From positions 1 to 47,428 of the forward strand of contig RHGE01000047.1 in assembly GCA_004296775.1 (NCBI GenBank): a DNA stretch of 47,428 nt, written 5' to 3'. The stretch comes from Marinilabiliaceae bacterium JC017 (GTDB taxonomy: Bacteria > Bacteroidota > Bacteroidia > Bacteroidales > Marinilabiliaceae). The translations under genes and the position numbers were made by a program. Below the pieces are notes generated by a model that was given only the letters and a program-made list of their open reading frames with translations, had not been told where the DNA came from and did not search any database. Shown here piece after piece: positions 7,790-16,609 of the stretch; within the stretch, counting starts at the first letter, position 1, and the number at the start of each line of letters is the position of its first letter.

Positions 7790-10700
7790 TTAATCGATTT
7801 CTTTGGTGACACCATAAAGAATTGCATAGATCGCCGGAACAGCCAGCAGCGTTAACAGGGTGGCAAAGGCCAGACCGAACACAATGGTAGCTGCCATGGA
7901 ACCAAACACACTGTCAAACAACAACGGCAGCATACCACAAATGGTGGTGGAAGCAGCCATCAATACGGGGCGGCTACGCGATACCGTTGCCGAAACAATG
8001 GCCTTGTAATGATTTAAGCCATTTGCAATCTGAATATTTACCTCATCCAGCAACACAATGATGTTTTTGATGATCATACCCATTAATCCCAACCAGCCAA
8101 TGATGGAGTTAAATCCAAACTCCTTGCCGGTGACAATGAGGCCAAACGACACTCCAATGAGCGATAAGGGCAGGATGAGCATGATAATCGTTGGTTGCTT
8201 ATAATTGGCAAACAAGGCAATCAGCACCACAAACAAAAGAATTATGGCGATGGGCATGTACCGGGTAAGCGCCTGCATGGCTTCCTTCTGTGTTTTGTAT
8301 TCAGCATCCCAGAACATGGTGTATCCTTCCGGCAAATCTATCTTATCCATCTCCGGACGCAATTCTTCCAGCACTTCATTGTTTGTATAGCCCGGGACGG
8401 CATCGCATTGGGCGGCCATACTACGTTCGCGATTGTAACGTTTAATCATGGGATAGTCCCACTTAATCGCTTGCTTTCGGGTTAACCGGCTCAACGGCAC
8501 CGATTCATTACCGGCACCAAACACAGGCACATTCTCCAATTCGTCCATATTGCTCACCTCATCGTTGTCAATTTTGAGCATCACCGGCATCTGTTTTTCC
8601 CGCTCGCGGTACACCCCAATGGCAGTACCATCGGTAAAGGCAGCCAGCGTTTGGGCGATCTGCCCCCGATTGGTATTAACCCGGCGTGCCTTGTTTTGAT
8701 CAAACTCCGGCGCCCACACCATCACGCGGTTTCGCCATTCGTTACGGGGCATCATGACTTTAGGATTGTTATTCATTATACCCATGGCAACCGAAACCAG
8801 GGAATCAAGCACATCGGCATCGGGACCACAGAAACGCGCCTCAATATCTGCCTCTAAAGCCGGCATGGTGGCGTAGAGGTTAATCTTCACACTGGCAGCA
8901 GGAAACTGTAACTGAAGCTCGGCATTGACTTTATCTTTAATGGCTAACACCTCCTCAAAACTATGGGTTTCAGCAATGATTTGCCCGTAATTGGATTGTG
9001 GACCGAAAGAATTATTGGCCAGGTAATACCTTGGTGGCGTTTGACCGATACTGGTGGTCAGTTGCTTTATTTCATCATACTCCCGGAGGTAATCACACAC
9101 CTCATCCATCACTTTTTCAGTATTCTCAATGCGGGTTCCTTCGGGCATCCACAGATCCACCAAAAACAGCGGTTTCTCCAGATCGGGCATGAAGATGCGC
9201 GGAATAAACCTAAACCCCCAAACCGCAATGGTCAGAAACAACACAAGTATTCCGGCAACACCCCATTTATAACGGATTGTCATACTCAATAACCTGCGAA
9301 ACCGGTCATACATTTTCCCCTGGAAAGGTTCCTTCTCCGCGCTATTCTTCGACTGCTTAAGAAACTGGTCACAATAGAGCGGTGTTTGTGTGATAGAGAA
9401 TACCCAGCTTAAGAAAAGCGATACGGCTATCACCGCAAAGAGAGAAGCAAAATATTCACCCGTTACGTGTGGTGACAAATAGATGGGCATAAAGGTAAGC
9501 ACCGCAATAAAGGTGGCACCCAACAACGGCATGGCCGATACTTTCACTGCTTTGTTGATAGCCTCCCGGCGCGCCAGGCCCATCTGCATGTTAACAATAA
9601 TAGAGTCGGCCACCACGATGGCATTATCCACCAACATTCCCATGGCAATGATAATGGCGGCCAGTGATGACCGTTGCAGGGCAATCCCCTGGGAAAACAT
9701 AACCAGCAAGGTTCCCAAAATAGCAAACACCAGTCCACTGCCGATCAACATACCTGTGCGAAACCCAATAAAGAGTAACAGGATGCCCACCACGGTAGCC
9801 ACCGACAGGATAAGATTATTGATGAATCCCTGGTTGGCTTTACTGGATTCAGCCCCCTGGTCGTAGATCTTGTGCAGCTCCAATCCCAGGGGAATATTCT
9901 GTTGCAGATGTTGCATAACCCGCTCCACCTCTTCAGCCATATCCACCACATTACCACCTTGCACGGTAGACACAGCAATGCCGACACCGGGTTTCCCATT
10001 CACTTTAAACTTCGACGTATAAGGTGTCAGATAGCTTTCTTTTACCGTGGCCAGCTCCTTAAGAGCCACCTGCTGTCCGTTGGGCGCCGGGATGAGGAAA
10101 TTCTCTATCTTTTCCACGGAAGAAAACCACCCTGTAGGTTCTATGCGGATACGGTTAGTTTCCGTAATGATGTTACCGGCATTCACCACCTTGTTCTGGG
10201 CATTAAATACCGCTACCAGCTGACTGATGTTGATGCCGGCTTCACCCATCTTACCCGGGGAAAGCTGTACCTCGATGGTAGGCACCTGTAATCCGAAACG
10301 TTCCACCTTGGCCACATCCTTCACCTGTAGCAACCTGTTTTTTATTTTCCGGGAGTAATCATCCAGTTCACGGGAGGTGAAGCCATCGCCTGATAAGCCA
10401 TAAAACACCCCCAACACATCCCCGAAATCATCACGCACAATAGACGCCTGGGCACCTTCGGGAAGCTTAGCCTGCACATCATTCACTTTACGTCGCAGCT
10501 TGTCCCACAACTGTTGCATGGCAGCAGCCCGTATCTCTTTTTTTACATAGACGGTAATTTTAGACAAGCCTGCCCGGTTCTCCGAAATAATGTAATAGAG
10601 CTCGTCCAGTGACTGGATGGCCTCCTCAAGAATATCGCTCACCTGCTCCTCCACCTCTTCGGGTGAAGCCCCCGGATAACGGGTGACCACCAACGCTTGC

Positions 10701-10828
10701 TTAATGGTAAAGGGAGCGTCCTCCAGTTTTCCCATTTTAAAATAGGAATAGAAACCTCCCAGTAACACCATTAGCAGCACAAAATGGGAAAGGGCTTTAT
10801 TCTTAAGTGTAATATCTGTAATTCTCAT
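7790..10828 (-). CDS. RND efflux pump, inner-membrane permease
   Basis: A 1012-residue RND transporter of the AcrB/HAE-1-like superfamily: an N-terminal membrane helix, a large periplasmic porter domain (roughly 35-330), helices 2-6, a central cytoplasmic linker, a second porter domain (roughly 560-850) and helices 8-12. In TM4 the motif reads GMLVDNAIVVADS, so the usual Asp-Asp proton-relay pair is Asp-Asn here. In TM10, GMIIKNIIVLLDE keeps the relay lysine. The protein works with the adaptor gene upstream (11048-12076; 219-base gap) and the TolC-like gene immediately downstream. Substrates cannot be predicted. The intervening 10829-11047 gap carries repeat-like sequence (a short CCTCATTCTAACCTTCTCCTC segment) rather than a clear promoter. 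Confidence 0.94.
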   Translation of the reverse strand: MRITDITLKNKALSHFVLLMVLLGGFYSYFKMGKLEDAPFTIKQALVVTRYPGASPEEVEEQVSDILEEAIQSLDELYYIISENRAGLSKITVYVKKEIRAAAMQQLWDKLRRKVNDVQAKLPEGAQASIVRDDFGDVLGVFYGLSGDGFTSRELDDYSRKIKNRLLQVKDVAKVERFGLQVPTIEVQLSPGKMGEAGINISQLVAVFNAQNKVVNAGNIITETNRIRIEPTGWFSSVEKIENFLIPAPNGQQVALKELATVKESYLTPYTSKFKVNGKPGVGIAVSTVQGGNVVDMAEEVERVMQHLQQNIPLGLELHKIYDQGAESSKANQGFINNLILSVATVVGILLLFIGFRTGMLIGSGLVFAILGTLLVMFSQGIALQRSSLAAIIIAMGMLVDNAIVVADSIIVNMQMGLARREAINKAVKVSAMPLLGATFIAVLTFMPIYLSPHVTGEYFASLFAVIAVSLFLSWVFSITQTPLYCDQFLKQSKNSAEKEPFQGKMYDRFRRLLSMTIRYKWGVAGILVLFLTIAVWGFRFIPRIFMPDLEKPLFLVDLWMPEGTRIENTEKVMDEVCDYLREYDEIKQLTTSIGQTPPRYYLANNSFGPQSNYGQIIAETHSFEEVLAIKDKVNAELQLQFPAASVKINLYATMPALEADIEARFCGPDADVLDSLVSVAMGIMNNNPKVMMPRNEWRNRVMVWAPEFDQNKARRVNTNRGQIAQTLAAFTDGTAIGVYREREKQMPVMLKIDNDEVSNMDELENVPVFGAGNESVPLSRLTRKQAIKWDYPMIKRYNRERSMAAQCDAVPGYTNNEVLEELRPEMDKIDLPEGYTMFWDAEYKTQKEAMQALTRYMPIAIILLFVVLIALFANYKQPTIIMLILPLSLIGVSFGLIVTGKEFGFNSIIGWLGLMGMIIKNIIVLLDEVNIQIANGLNHYKAIVSATVSRSRPVLMAASTTICGMLPLLFDSVFGSMAATIVFGLAFATLLTLLAVPAIYAILYGVTKEID

Positions 10829-11047
10829 ATGCTGTATTAATAGTAGTTCGTTAAGTTTTTACTCATCCTGTCATCACCTCATTCTAACCTTCTCCTCAAA
10901 AGAAAAGGAATAGCTCACCTATGCCGACTAAGCTGGTATTGGTTTGTATTTATTTTTAAATATCAACCAGCCAACCAATTTATAATGCTATCAATATGGT
11001 AAAAGGACATCGAGGAATTATCATCTAAAAATCTAACGACCTATAAC
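10829..11047. other. gap inside the RND operon with repeat fragment
   Basis: This 219-base gap between adaptor and pump genes is long for an operon. It carries a fragment (about 10873-10915) resembling dispersed repeat A, and an inverted copy of the TCGTTAGATTTT motif (AAAATCTAACGACC near 11028-11042). No gene or terminator is apparent, so read-through is likely. Confidence 0.45.
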
Positions 11048-12076
11048 CTAAAGAAGTGCTTTAATAATTTGATTCTCGTGAAGTTTATTGCCGCCGGCAG
11101 CCACCACCAATTCACCTCCGGTCAACCCCGCTTCTATCTCAATGCTATTCTGATTCTTCAATTTTCCTGTTTTAACCTTAAGACGGGTTACCTTCTTATC
11201 CTTTATTACCCACACGTATGTACCCCGGCTCTTTTCATTATAAACTGAAGTAACGGGCACCTGTGGCAATATCTTTTTCCCGTTTTGCCGGATATACAGG
11301 GTGCCGGTTAAACCTCCAATGAGATTATTCTTAACCTTTGGATTATCAACCTTTGCCGTTAACTGGTAAGACAAGTTGGCATTTCCCGAACTTCGCGCAA
11401 TATCAATCAGCTTAATGGGGAGCCGTTTACCGGGCAATTCGTCAAATTCCATTTCCAGACTAATGATGGTTTCAGGTCTAAGCGCAATGTCGGATGACAC
11501 AGATGTCTGAATCTCCAGTGTATTCAAATCAATGAAGGTTACTACTCCCTGGGTGGGTTTCACATCCTGGTGGGCTTCCACATAAACCTCCTGAATGTAA
11601 CCATCAAATGGTGCCAACAAGCGTGTATCACTTACCGCATTGGTAGCCGCCGTAAGGTTTACCCGGTCAGCCAGATACTTCGATTCAACTGCATCAAAGG
11701 CGCTTTTCGATACATTGTCAGCACGAATCAGCTCTTTGTAACGGATGTATTCAGCTTCCGATTGCGCAAAAACCGCCTTGGCTTTCTCCTGTTGAATAAC
11801 AAAATCACGGTCATCTATCATCGCAATCACATCGCCTTTTCGATAGTACTGACCGGGTTTTGCCTTGAATAGTTTTAATGGTCCCCCCACCCGAAACGAA
11901 AGGGTAGTGACCTGGTTGGGCTTGGAAATAGCCGGAAATGATTTTTCCCGGTAAGCAACCGATTGCTCCACTTTGAAAACTTTCACCGGCTGAAGCGCTG
12001 TTTCCTTTTTCGTATTGCTTTTAGAGCAGCTAAATAACACCAGTAAAGGCAGAAAAAATAGAATACGCTGTTTCAT
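11048..12076 (-). CDS. RND periplasmic adaptor (membrane fusion) lipoprotein
   Basis: A 342-residue HlyD/AcrA-type adaptor. A short signal peptide ends at a lipobox (VLFSC, C17), so it is probably an inner-membrane-anchored lipoprotein. It has the usual order: first half of the barrel-sandwich/lipoyl domain (PGQYYRKGDVIAMID), helical hairpin (about 75-125), second lipoyl half (LLAPFDGYIQEVYVE), beta-barrel (about 165-245) and a membrane-proximal domain with VPVTSVYNE. It is the first gene of the efflux operon and would link the pump to the outer-membrane channel. No local repressor gene is seen next to it. Confidence 0.93.
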   Translation of the reverse strand: MKQRILFFLPLLVLFSCSKSNTKKETALQPVKVFKVEQSVAYREKSFPAISKPNQVTTLSFRVGGPLKLFKAKPGQYYRKGDVIAMIDDRDFVIQQEKAKAVFAQSEAEYIRYKELIRADNVSKSAFDAVESKYLADRVNLTAATNAVSDTRLLAPFDGYIQEVYVEAHQDVKPTQGVVTFIDLNTLEIQTSVSSDIALRPETIISLEMEFDELPGKRLPIKLIDIARSSGNANLSYQLTAKVDNPKVKNNLIGGLTGTLYIRQNGKKILPQVPVTSVYNEKSRGTYVWVIKDKKVTRLKVKTGKLKNQNSIEIEAGLTGGELVVAAGGNKLHENQIIKALL

Positions 12077-12095
12077 ATGATTATATTTTGATATT

Positions 12096-12155
12096 AGACT
12101 TATAGATTAAAGATTTATAGATTCGAGACCTATAGATAATAGACTCATAGACGAT
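12096..12155. repeat. 15-bp tandem repeat, four copies
   Basis: Four consecutive 15-base units: AGACTTATAGATTAA, AGATTTATAGATTCG, AGACCTATAGATAAT and AGACTCATAGACGAT. They sit 20 bases upstream of the adaptor gene start, in the divergent gap before the small gene at 12520. The position could affect the efflux operon promoter, but no known operator is recognised. The rest of 12156-12519 shows no convincing gene; the frame is open but its translation lacks coherence. Confidence 0.8.
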
Positions 12156-12519
12156 GAACATGAAGGCAATGAGTTTTTCGTTTGGAATGAATATGGTTGT
12201 TTCACTTTTTTATCCTTCTCGATTTTTCAATTTCTCTCCTTTTCATTTTTTCGCTTTGTGTCACATTTTTACCGGGTGGCAAAAATCAGCTTTGCCTTAT
12301 AACTTTAAAAGAGTGGTCAATACAAAACCGAAATTATCAATGGTGAAACCGGAATTTCCAAACGCGAAACCGGTATCGATGGCGATTCAAAGAGCTTCAT
12401 ACAGATCGTTTCAGACCAGTCCATTTTTCAAAACCCACCTGGATTACTATCCTCATAAACACCTTGACACAGGCCTCCATCTTCCTTACTATTGGGAAGC
12501 AAGTCAAAACAAACCAATC

Positions 12520-13005
12520 ATGAACCAATCAACAGTAATATGCGAAACCGGGTGTTGTCCGCGCTTTGACCCAACACCCTGGGATGAAAAAGCCTTTGAA
12601 TGGAAAAACAAAACATTTATCAAAGACAAGGTAACAACCCTTTTCTACATGCCCCTCAACTTTGGGCAGGTGATGAAACGATTCGACCGGAAACTAAAAA
12701 AGGCCGGGGCTACCATCCCCGATTACCTCTGCCTGTCGGACCACACCTCCAAATGGAACATGGATGTGTACCTGGCGGTGGACAAAGAAATACCCGATGC
12801 AGAAAATACCACCATCAGCGGTAAGTTCATCAGCAAGGTATACGAAGGACCTTATAAGGATACCGGTAAATGGAGCAAAGATTTTGAGGACTATGCCAGA
12901 AGTCAAAACCAGAAAATTAGAAAGTGGTACATGTGGTACACCACCTGCCCCAAATGTGCCAAGGTCTATGGTAAGAATTATGTGACTATCATTGGTGAGG
13001 TATAG
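12520..13005 (+). CDS. GyrI-like small-molecule-binding-type hypothetical protein
   Basis: A 161-residue cytoplasmic protein. The frame is open from 12154, but the ATG at 12520 is chosen because conserved-looking sequence begins there (MNQSTVICETGCCPRFDP). I recall a family in Bacteria and Archaea, often labelled 'hydrolase' without proof, that starts with the same CETGCCPRFDPxPW motif and ends with YTTCPKCAKxYGKNYV; both are present. The internal layout (VYLAVDKEIPDAENTTISG, then VYEGPYKDTGKWSKDF) resembles a GyrI-like/SRPBCC-type domain. Four conserved cysteines (CETGCC and CPKC) suggest metal binding or redox function, which is inference. It stands alone, with the 22-bp array following it. 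Confidence 0.75.
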   Translation: MNQSTVICETGCCPRFDPTPWDEKAFEWKNKTFIKDKVTTLFYMPLNFGQVMKRFDRKLKKAGATIPDYLCLSDHTSKWNMDVYLAVDKEIPDAENTTISGKFISKVYEGPYKDTGKWSKDFEDYARSQNQKIRKWYMWYTTCPKCAKVYGKNYVTIIGEV

Positions 13006-13090
13006 AAGCTATTCTCCCCCACAAAGGCGCCATATCATCATATTATGAGAAGGTGATAATCATTTTCACCATTACAATACATATTATGCA

Positions 13091-13464
13091 TTGATTACCT
13101 TCATTCCCATGATTGATTACAATCATTCTCATGATCGATTACCTTCACTCTCATGATCGATTACCTTCATTCTCATGATTGATTACCTTCACTCTCATGA
13201 TTGATTACCTTCACTCTCATGATTGATTACCTTCACTCTCATGATTGATTACCTTCACTCTCATGATTGATTACAATCATTCTCATGATTGATTACCTTC
13301 ATTCCCATGATCGATTACCTTCATTCCCATGATCGATTACCTTCACTCTCATGATTGATTACCTTCATTCTCATGATTGATTACCTTCATTCTCATGATT
13401 GATTACCTTCATTCTCATGATTGATTACCTTCACTCTCATGATTGATTACCTTCACTCTCATGA
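13091..13464. repeat. 22-bp tandem repeat, 17 copies
   Basis: Seventeen back-to-back units of consensus TYGATTACCTTCAYTCYCATGA begin at 13091 and recur exactly every 22 bases to 13443, with no indels. Variation is limited to a few positions (TTGA/TCGA, CACTC/CATTC/CATTCCC, ACC/ACAA). Where the unit reads AATCATTCTCATGATT it forms a 6-bp stem hairpin. There are no unique spacers, so it is not a CRISPR array. It lies between the GyrI-like gene and the M28 peptidase gene. Confidence 0.95.
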
Positions 13465-13482
13465 TTGCTAAGTACCTTATCC

Positions 13483-13565
13483 GGACAAGCCAGAAAAGCA
13501 CACAGATATAAGCATCAAATAACAAAGTTTTTACATAACCGGGATTGCAATATCTTGCCAAAAAC
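13483..13565. repeat. dispersed repeat C, copy 2
   Basis: The sequence CGGACAAGCCAGAAAAGCACACAG and the later ATAACCGGGATTGCAA align with 3542-3620, and the opening with 29143-29165. The remainder of the gap to 13786 has no gene. A TTTCTTTG box near 13748 could be a weak -7 element for the peptidase gene. Confidence 0.55.
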
Positions 13566-13786
13566 ACACAAACATTACTGAAAAGACACTTATTCCAACA
13601 ACCAATTTTAATTAATAGATAAAGAATGATCTCACACCTCTCACCTTTAACCTCATACTCGACCACTCGAAAGCACCGATACCTACCACCCCCAGAAACC
13701 ATGTCTAAAATCATGCGTTAAATTTTCCCCGTTTCAAAGCAATCATTTTTCTTTGCGACTTCAACTTGTTAAAATCATAACACAAC

Positions 13787-15043
13787 ATGCATAAACTAGC
13801 AGTATTCACAACAATTGCTTTACTCTGCCACATGGCAATGGGTCAGGATATGACTAAGGTGAAGCAAGTTGTTGGAGACCTAAGCTCAAAAGCCTTTTAT
13901 GGCCGGGGCTATATAAATAAAGGAGATAGCCTGGCAGCTGATTACATTGCACATGCTTTAAAGCAACAACGTATCAAACCATTGGAAAAATCCTATTTCC
14001 AACACTTCAAAATGGACATTAACCGCTATATAGGTACGCCAGTATTGAAAATAGACGGAAAAACATTAAAAAATGGTATCGACTGGGTGCCTTATCCCAG
14101 CTCCCCTTCGGTACATGGTAAATACCCGCTGGTATGGATCACAAAGAAAGACCTGACACACAAAAAAGCACTAACAAGGCTGCTGAATCAAGACCTGAAA
14201 AGCAGCTTTATCACTTTTGACACCAGCGTGACCAACAACAAAGAGCTATATTGGTTTGCCCGCAACCTCTTTACCACCCAACCCTTACTGGTAAAAGGTG
14301 TGGTTGACAGGGTTAAATCACCCAAATTTTCAGCTCGGCGTTATTTGAGCGATTATATCACCCTACGTGTTCGTCGTGAGTTTCTCTCACCGGAGGTTAA
14401 TGAGATTGAAGTAGAACTGGAGAATGAGTTTCTGAGGGATTACACGTCTCAAAATGTGATGGGATTCATCAAAGGCAAAACGGATACCTGCATCACCCTG
14501 ATAGGTCATTATGACCATATGGGCATGTTTGGCGAGGCTATGTACCCGGGCGCCAACGACAATGCCAGCGGAGACGCCATGATACTTGAACTGGGTAAGT
14601 ATTTCAAAAAACACAAACCTTACTATAGCATTCAGCTAATTTTCTTTGGGGCTGAAGAAGCAGGCTTCTACGGTTCGGAATATTACGTGGCACATCCGGT
14701 TTATCCATTGGAGAAAACCAAACTGGTCATCAACTTTGACATGGTGGCTTCAGGCACCAAATGGACCGAACTGATCCATGCCCAACTCTACCCGGCCATT
14801 GAAAAAGCCTTTGTGAATATCAATGACCGTAAAAACTATATAGAACACCTGAAACCCACTGGCTACGAAGCCACCTCGGATCACATCAACTTCCATGACA
14901 AAGGTATTCCGGCCCTGTTTTTCTGGACTGCCGGCGGAAATGAGTTCTACCACGAGCCTGGTGATTTGGCTGATACCATTAATTATCCTTCGTTTGAAGG
15001 TATCTACAATCTGGTTTGTGAATTTATAGAAACCTACCGATAG
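13787..15043 (+). CDS. secreted M28-family zinc aminopeptidase
   Basis: A 418-residue exported peptidase with a signal peptide of about 19 residues (cleavage before Q20) and a C-terminal M28 domain (about 220-418). The co-catalytic zinc ligands are all present: H241 (GHYDHMG, with D243 beside it), D258 (NDNASG), E290/E291 (FFGAEEAG), D318 (INFDM) and H389 (EFYHEPGD). The family removes N-terminal amino acids from peptides in the periplasm or outside the cell. The first ~200 residues resemble the N-terminal and protease-associated-like region common in Bacteroidota M28 proteins. It is followed by a strong terminator and looks monocistronic. Confidence 0.93.
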   Translation: MHKLAVFTTIALLCHMAMGQDMTKVKQVVGDLSSKAFYGRGYINKGDSLAADYIAHALKQQRIKPLEKSYFQHFKMDINRYIGTPVLKIDGKTLKNGIDWVPYPSSPSVHGKYPLVWITKKDLTHKKALTRLLNQDLKSSFITFDTSVTNNKELYWFARNLFTTQPLLVKGVVDRVKSPKFSARRYLSDYITLRVRREFLSPEVNEIEVELENEFLRDYTSQNVMGFIKGKTDTCITLIGHYDHMGMFGEAMYPGANDNASGDAMILELGKYFKKHKPYYSIQLIFFGAEEAGFYGSEYYVAHPVYPLEKTKLVINFDMVASGTKWTELIHAQLYPAIEKAFVNINDRKNYIEHLKPTGYEATSDHINFHDKGIPALFFWTAGGNEFYHEPGDLADTINYPSFEGIYNLVCEFIETYR

Positions 15044-15067
15044 TTTTTCATATTCATATAGTATCCT

Positions 15068-15110
15068 TAAACGGCCGGCATGATTCTCATGCCGGCCGTT
15101 TTATTTTTAT
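15068..15110. terminator. strong bidirectional intrinsic terminator
   Basis: A near-perfect GC-rich stem of about 15 bp (AAACGGCCGGCATGA / TCATGCCGGCCGTTTT) with a 3-base loop, followed by TTTTATTTTTAT. It lies 25 bases after the M28 peptidase stop and 40-80 bases beyond the 3' end of the minus-strand gene at 15149, so it probably serves both. Confidence 0.92.
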
Positions 15111-15148
15111 CCTCTTCCCTAATAAGCCAGAGATACCCTCTATATTAT

Positions 15149-15475
15149 TTATCCCTGAATAAACATCCAGGCAATCACAAATAAGACCAAGGCATTGGCA
15201 ATGGTTCCGAATTTGGCATCTTTCCAATAATTAATAATCAGGAATTGTGATACTATCACAGCCGGGAAACCGACCATCCACCACTCTTTGGCACCGGATA
15301 TGGATAAAGCAAAAGCCACCACAAACAAAATGGCTCCCACTAACCACAATATTCCCATGAACTTGGAAATGGGTTGTGTCAGTTCTTTCACTTTGGCCAG
15401 TTTAAATGCTTTTGCAAAGCCCATTAAGTGAATCAGGCCATGGATAATCATAATCAGAGACAGCGTTAGGTTCAT
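15149..15475 (-). CDS. small four-helix membrane protein, unknown function
   Basis: The frame is open from 15577, but the ATG at 15475 gives a typical hydrophobic start (MNLTLSLIMIIHGLIHLMG) and a 108-residue protein. Four hydrophobic segments are apparent (about 1-18, 38-58, 64-82 and 90-106), with short charged loops. It resembles the many uncharacterised 110-140 residue membrane proteins of Bacteroidota. No catalytic motif is recognised. Its neighbours give no functional hint: it is convergent with the M28 gene and divergent from the DUF3108-like gene. Confidence 0.7.
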   Translation of the reverse strand: MNLTLSLIMIIHGLIHLMGFAKAFKLAKVKELTQPISKFMGILWLVGAILFVVAFALSISGAKEWWMVGFPAVIVSQFLIINYWKDAKFGTIANALVLFVIAWMFIQG

Positions 15476-15688
15476 AATTTTTAAATTTAGATTTAATAAT
15501 AAACACCAGGGATAAAAGCTGTTTAGACAGCCATATATGCTCCATATTTCAGAAACATTTTGATGCAATTTAAGCATTAATCAGCGCAACAGAAGTGAGT
15601 ACGAATAAATTATCAGAGTTTCCGGTATCTATTTACATCATTAGCACTGATGCATTAACTTTACTTACGTATCACCGGAGCATAAACT

Positions 15689-16462
15689 ATGAAGCACTCA
15701 AGCCTTATGAATAACAAAACCAGCTTTCTCTTTCTCTTATTCTTTCTTTTCACAGACGGAGACATGCTACCAATTAACCGTTGGGAAGAAAGCAACAAAC
15801 GAATGGAAAGAATGGCGTATGTGCTCAAAGTCGGAGTATTAAAATTTGGTGAAGGGCACATTCGAATAGAGGATGATTCACTCCGCCCCGAAAAATACAT
15901 CAGCCTGGAAGCGCGAAGCATCGGCTTTTTCAAATTCTTCTATAATGCCCATTACTTCTTTGATGCTTCCAGAGATAACCATTCAGGCCTGCCTATAAAC
16001 GCTACACGCATCATAACCCAGGGGAGTTATAAAATCCACAACACAGTAACCTTTGATCATATAACCCGCACAGACTCTTCCATCATTCATAGTCTGCTGA
16101 CAGGCACCAAGGTGGTTGAAAAAAACATCTATGATATCCTCACCGCCTTTTATCACTTTAGAGATAACCTTATGGACAAAGAAACAAAACCCGGTGACGA
16201 GCATGTTATTACTACCTACTTTACCGACCAGGTATGGATTTTAAAGATCAGGTATTCTGGCCGGGATACCATCCGAACCATTTATGGTGCCACGCCTTGC
16301 CTCAAGTTCAAACCCATCGCCGAAGAGGGGCGTTTTTTCAAGGATAAAAATGCCATCTCCTTCTGGTTCACCGATGATGAACACCGCATCCCGGTGAAGG
16401 CTCAAATAAATATGACAGTTGGTGCAATTACCGCTTCTCTATCCGATTACGAAGCGTTGTAA
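15689..16462 (+). CDS. DUF3108-like secreted protein
   Basis: A 257-residue protein with an N-terminal hydrophobic segment that could be a signal peptide (a start at MNNKTSF, six codons later, is an alternative). The body reads as a beta-rich DUF3108-type domain: YVLKVGVLKFGEGHIRIED near the N-terminus, then strands ending ITRTDSSI, a helix (NIYDILTAFYHFRD), and VWILKIRYSGRDTIRTIYG with CLKFKPIAEEGRFF. These resemble the lipid-cradle-like fold of envelope proteins annotated as DUF3108. Function is unknown; an envelope or lipid-related role is inferred. The terminal WFTDDEHRIPVKAQ motif is a strong hallmark of the family. Confidence 0.78.
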   Translation: MKHSSLMNNKTSFLFLLFFLFTDGDMLPINRWEESNKRMERMAYVLKVGVLKFGEGHIRIEDDSLRPEKYISLEARSIGFFKFFYNAHYFFDASRDNHSGLPINATRIITQGSYKIHNTVTFDHITRTDSSIIHSLLTGTKVVEKNIYDILTAFYHFRDNLMDKETKPGDEHVITTYFTDQVWILKIRYSGRDTIRTIYGATPCLKFKPIAEEGRFFKDKNAISFWFTDDEHRIPVKAQINMTVGAITASLSDYEAL

Positions 16463-16609
16463 GCAATCAAACACTTGTACAATCCAATGAGTTCGTTGTC
16501 CTGAAGTATTTCAACAGCATAAACGACTTAATAATATCTTCTCAAAGCTTTGATTTCTCATCTTCTCAATTCACCAAATTCTCAATTTCTCACTGAATCA
16601 CCTTCTCAT

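Noticed and set aside
12154-12519. N-terminal extension of the GyrI-like protein from the ATG at 12154
   Set aside because: The translation has low complexity and no domain features; it overlaps the 15-bp repeats, and the family's conserved start is at 12520.
13091-13464. CRISPR array
   Set aside because: Units abut without unique spacers, and no cas genes are present. The same reasoning applies to the other arrays.
13415-13714. 99-residue minus-strand open frame
   Set aside because: It overlaps the 22-bp array and repeat C and has no recognisable protein features.
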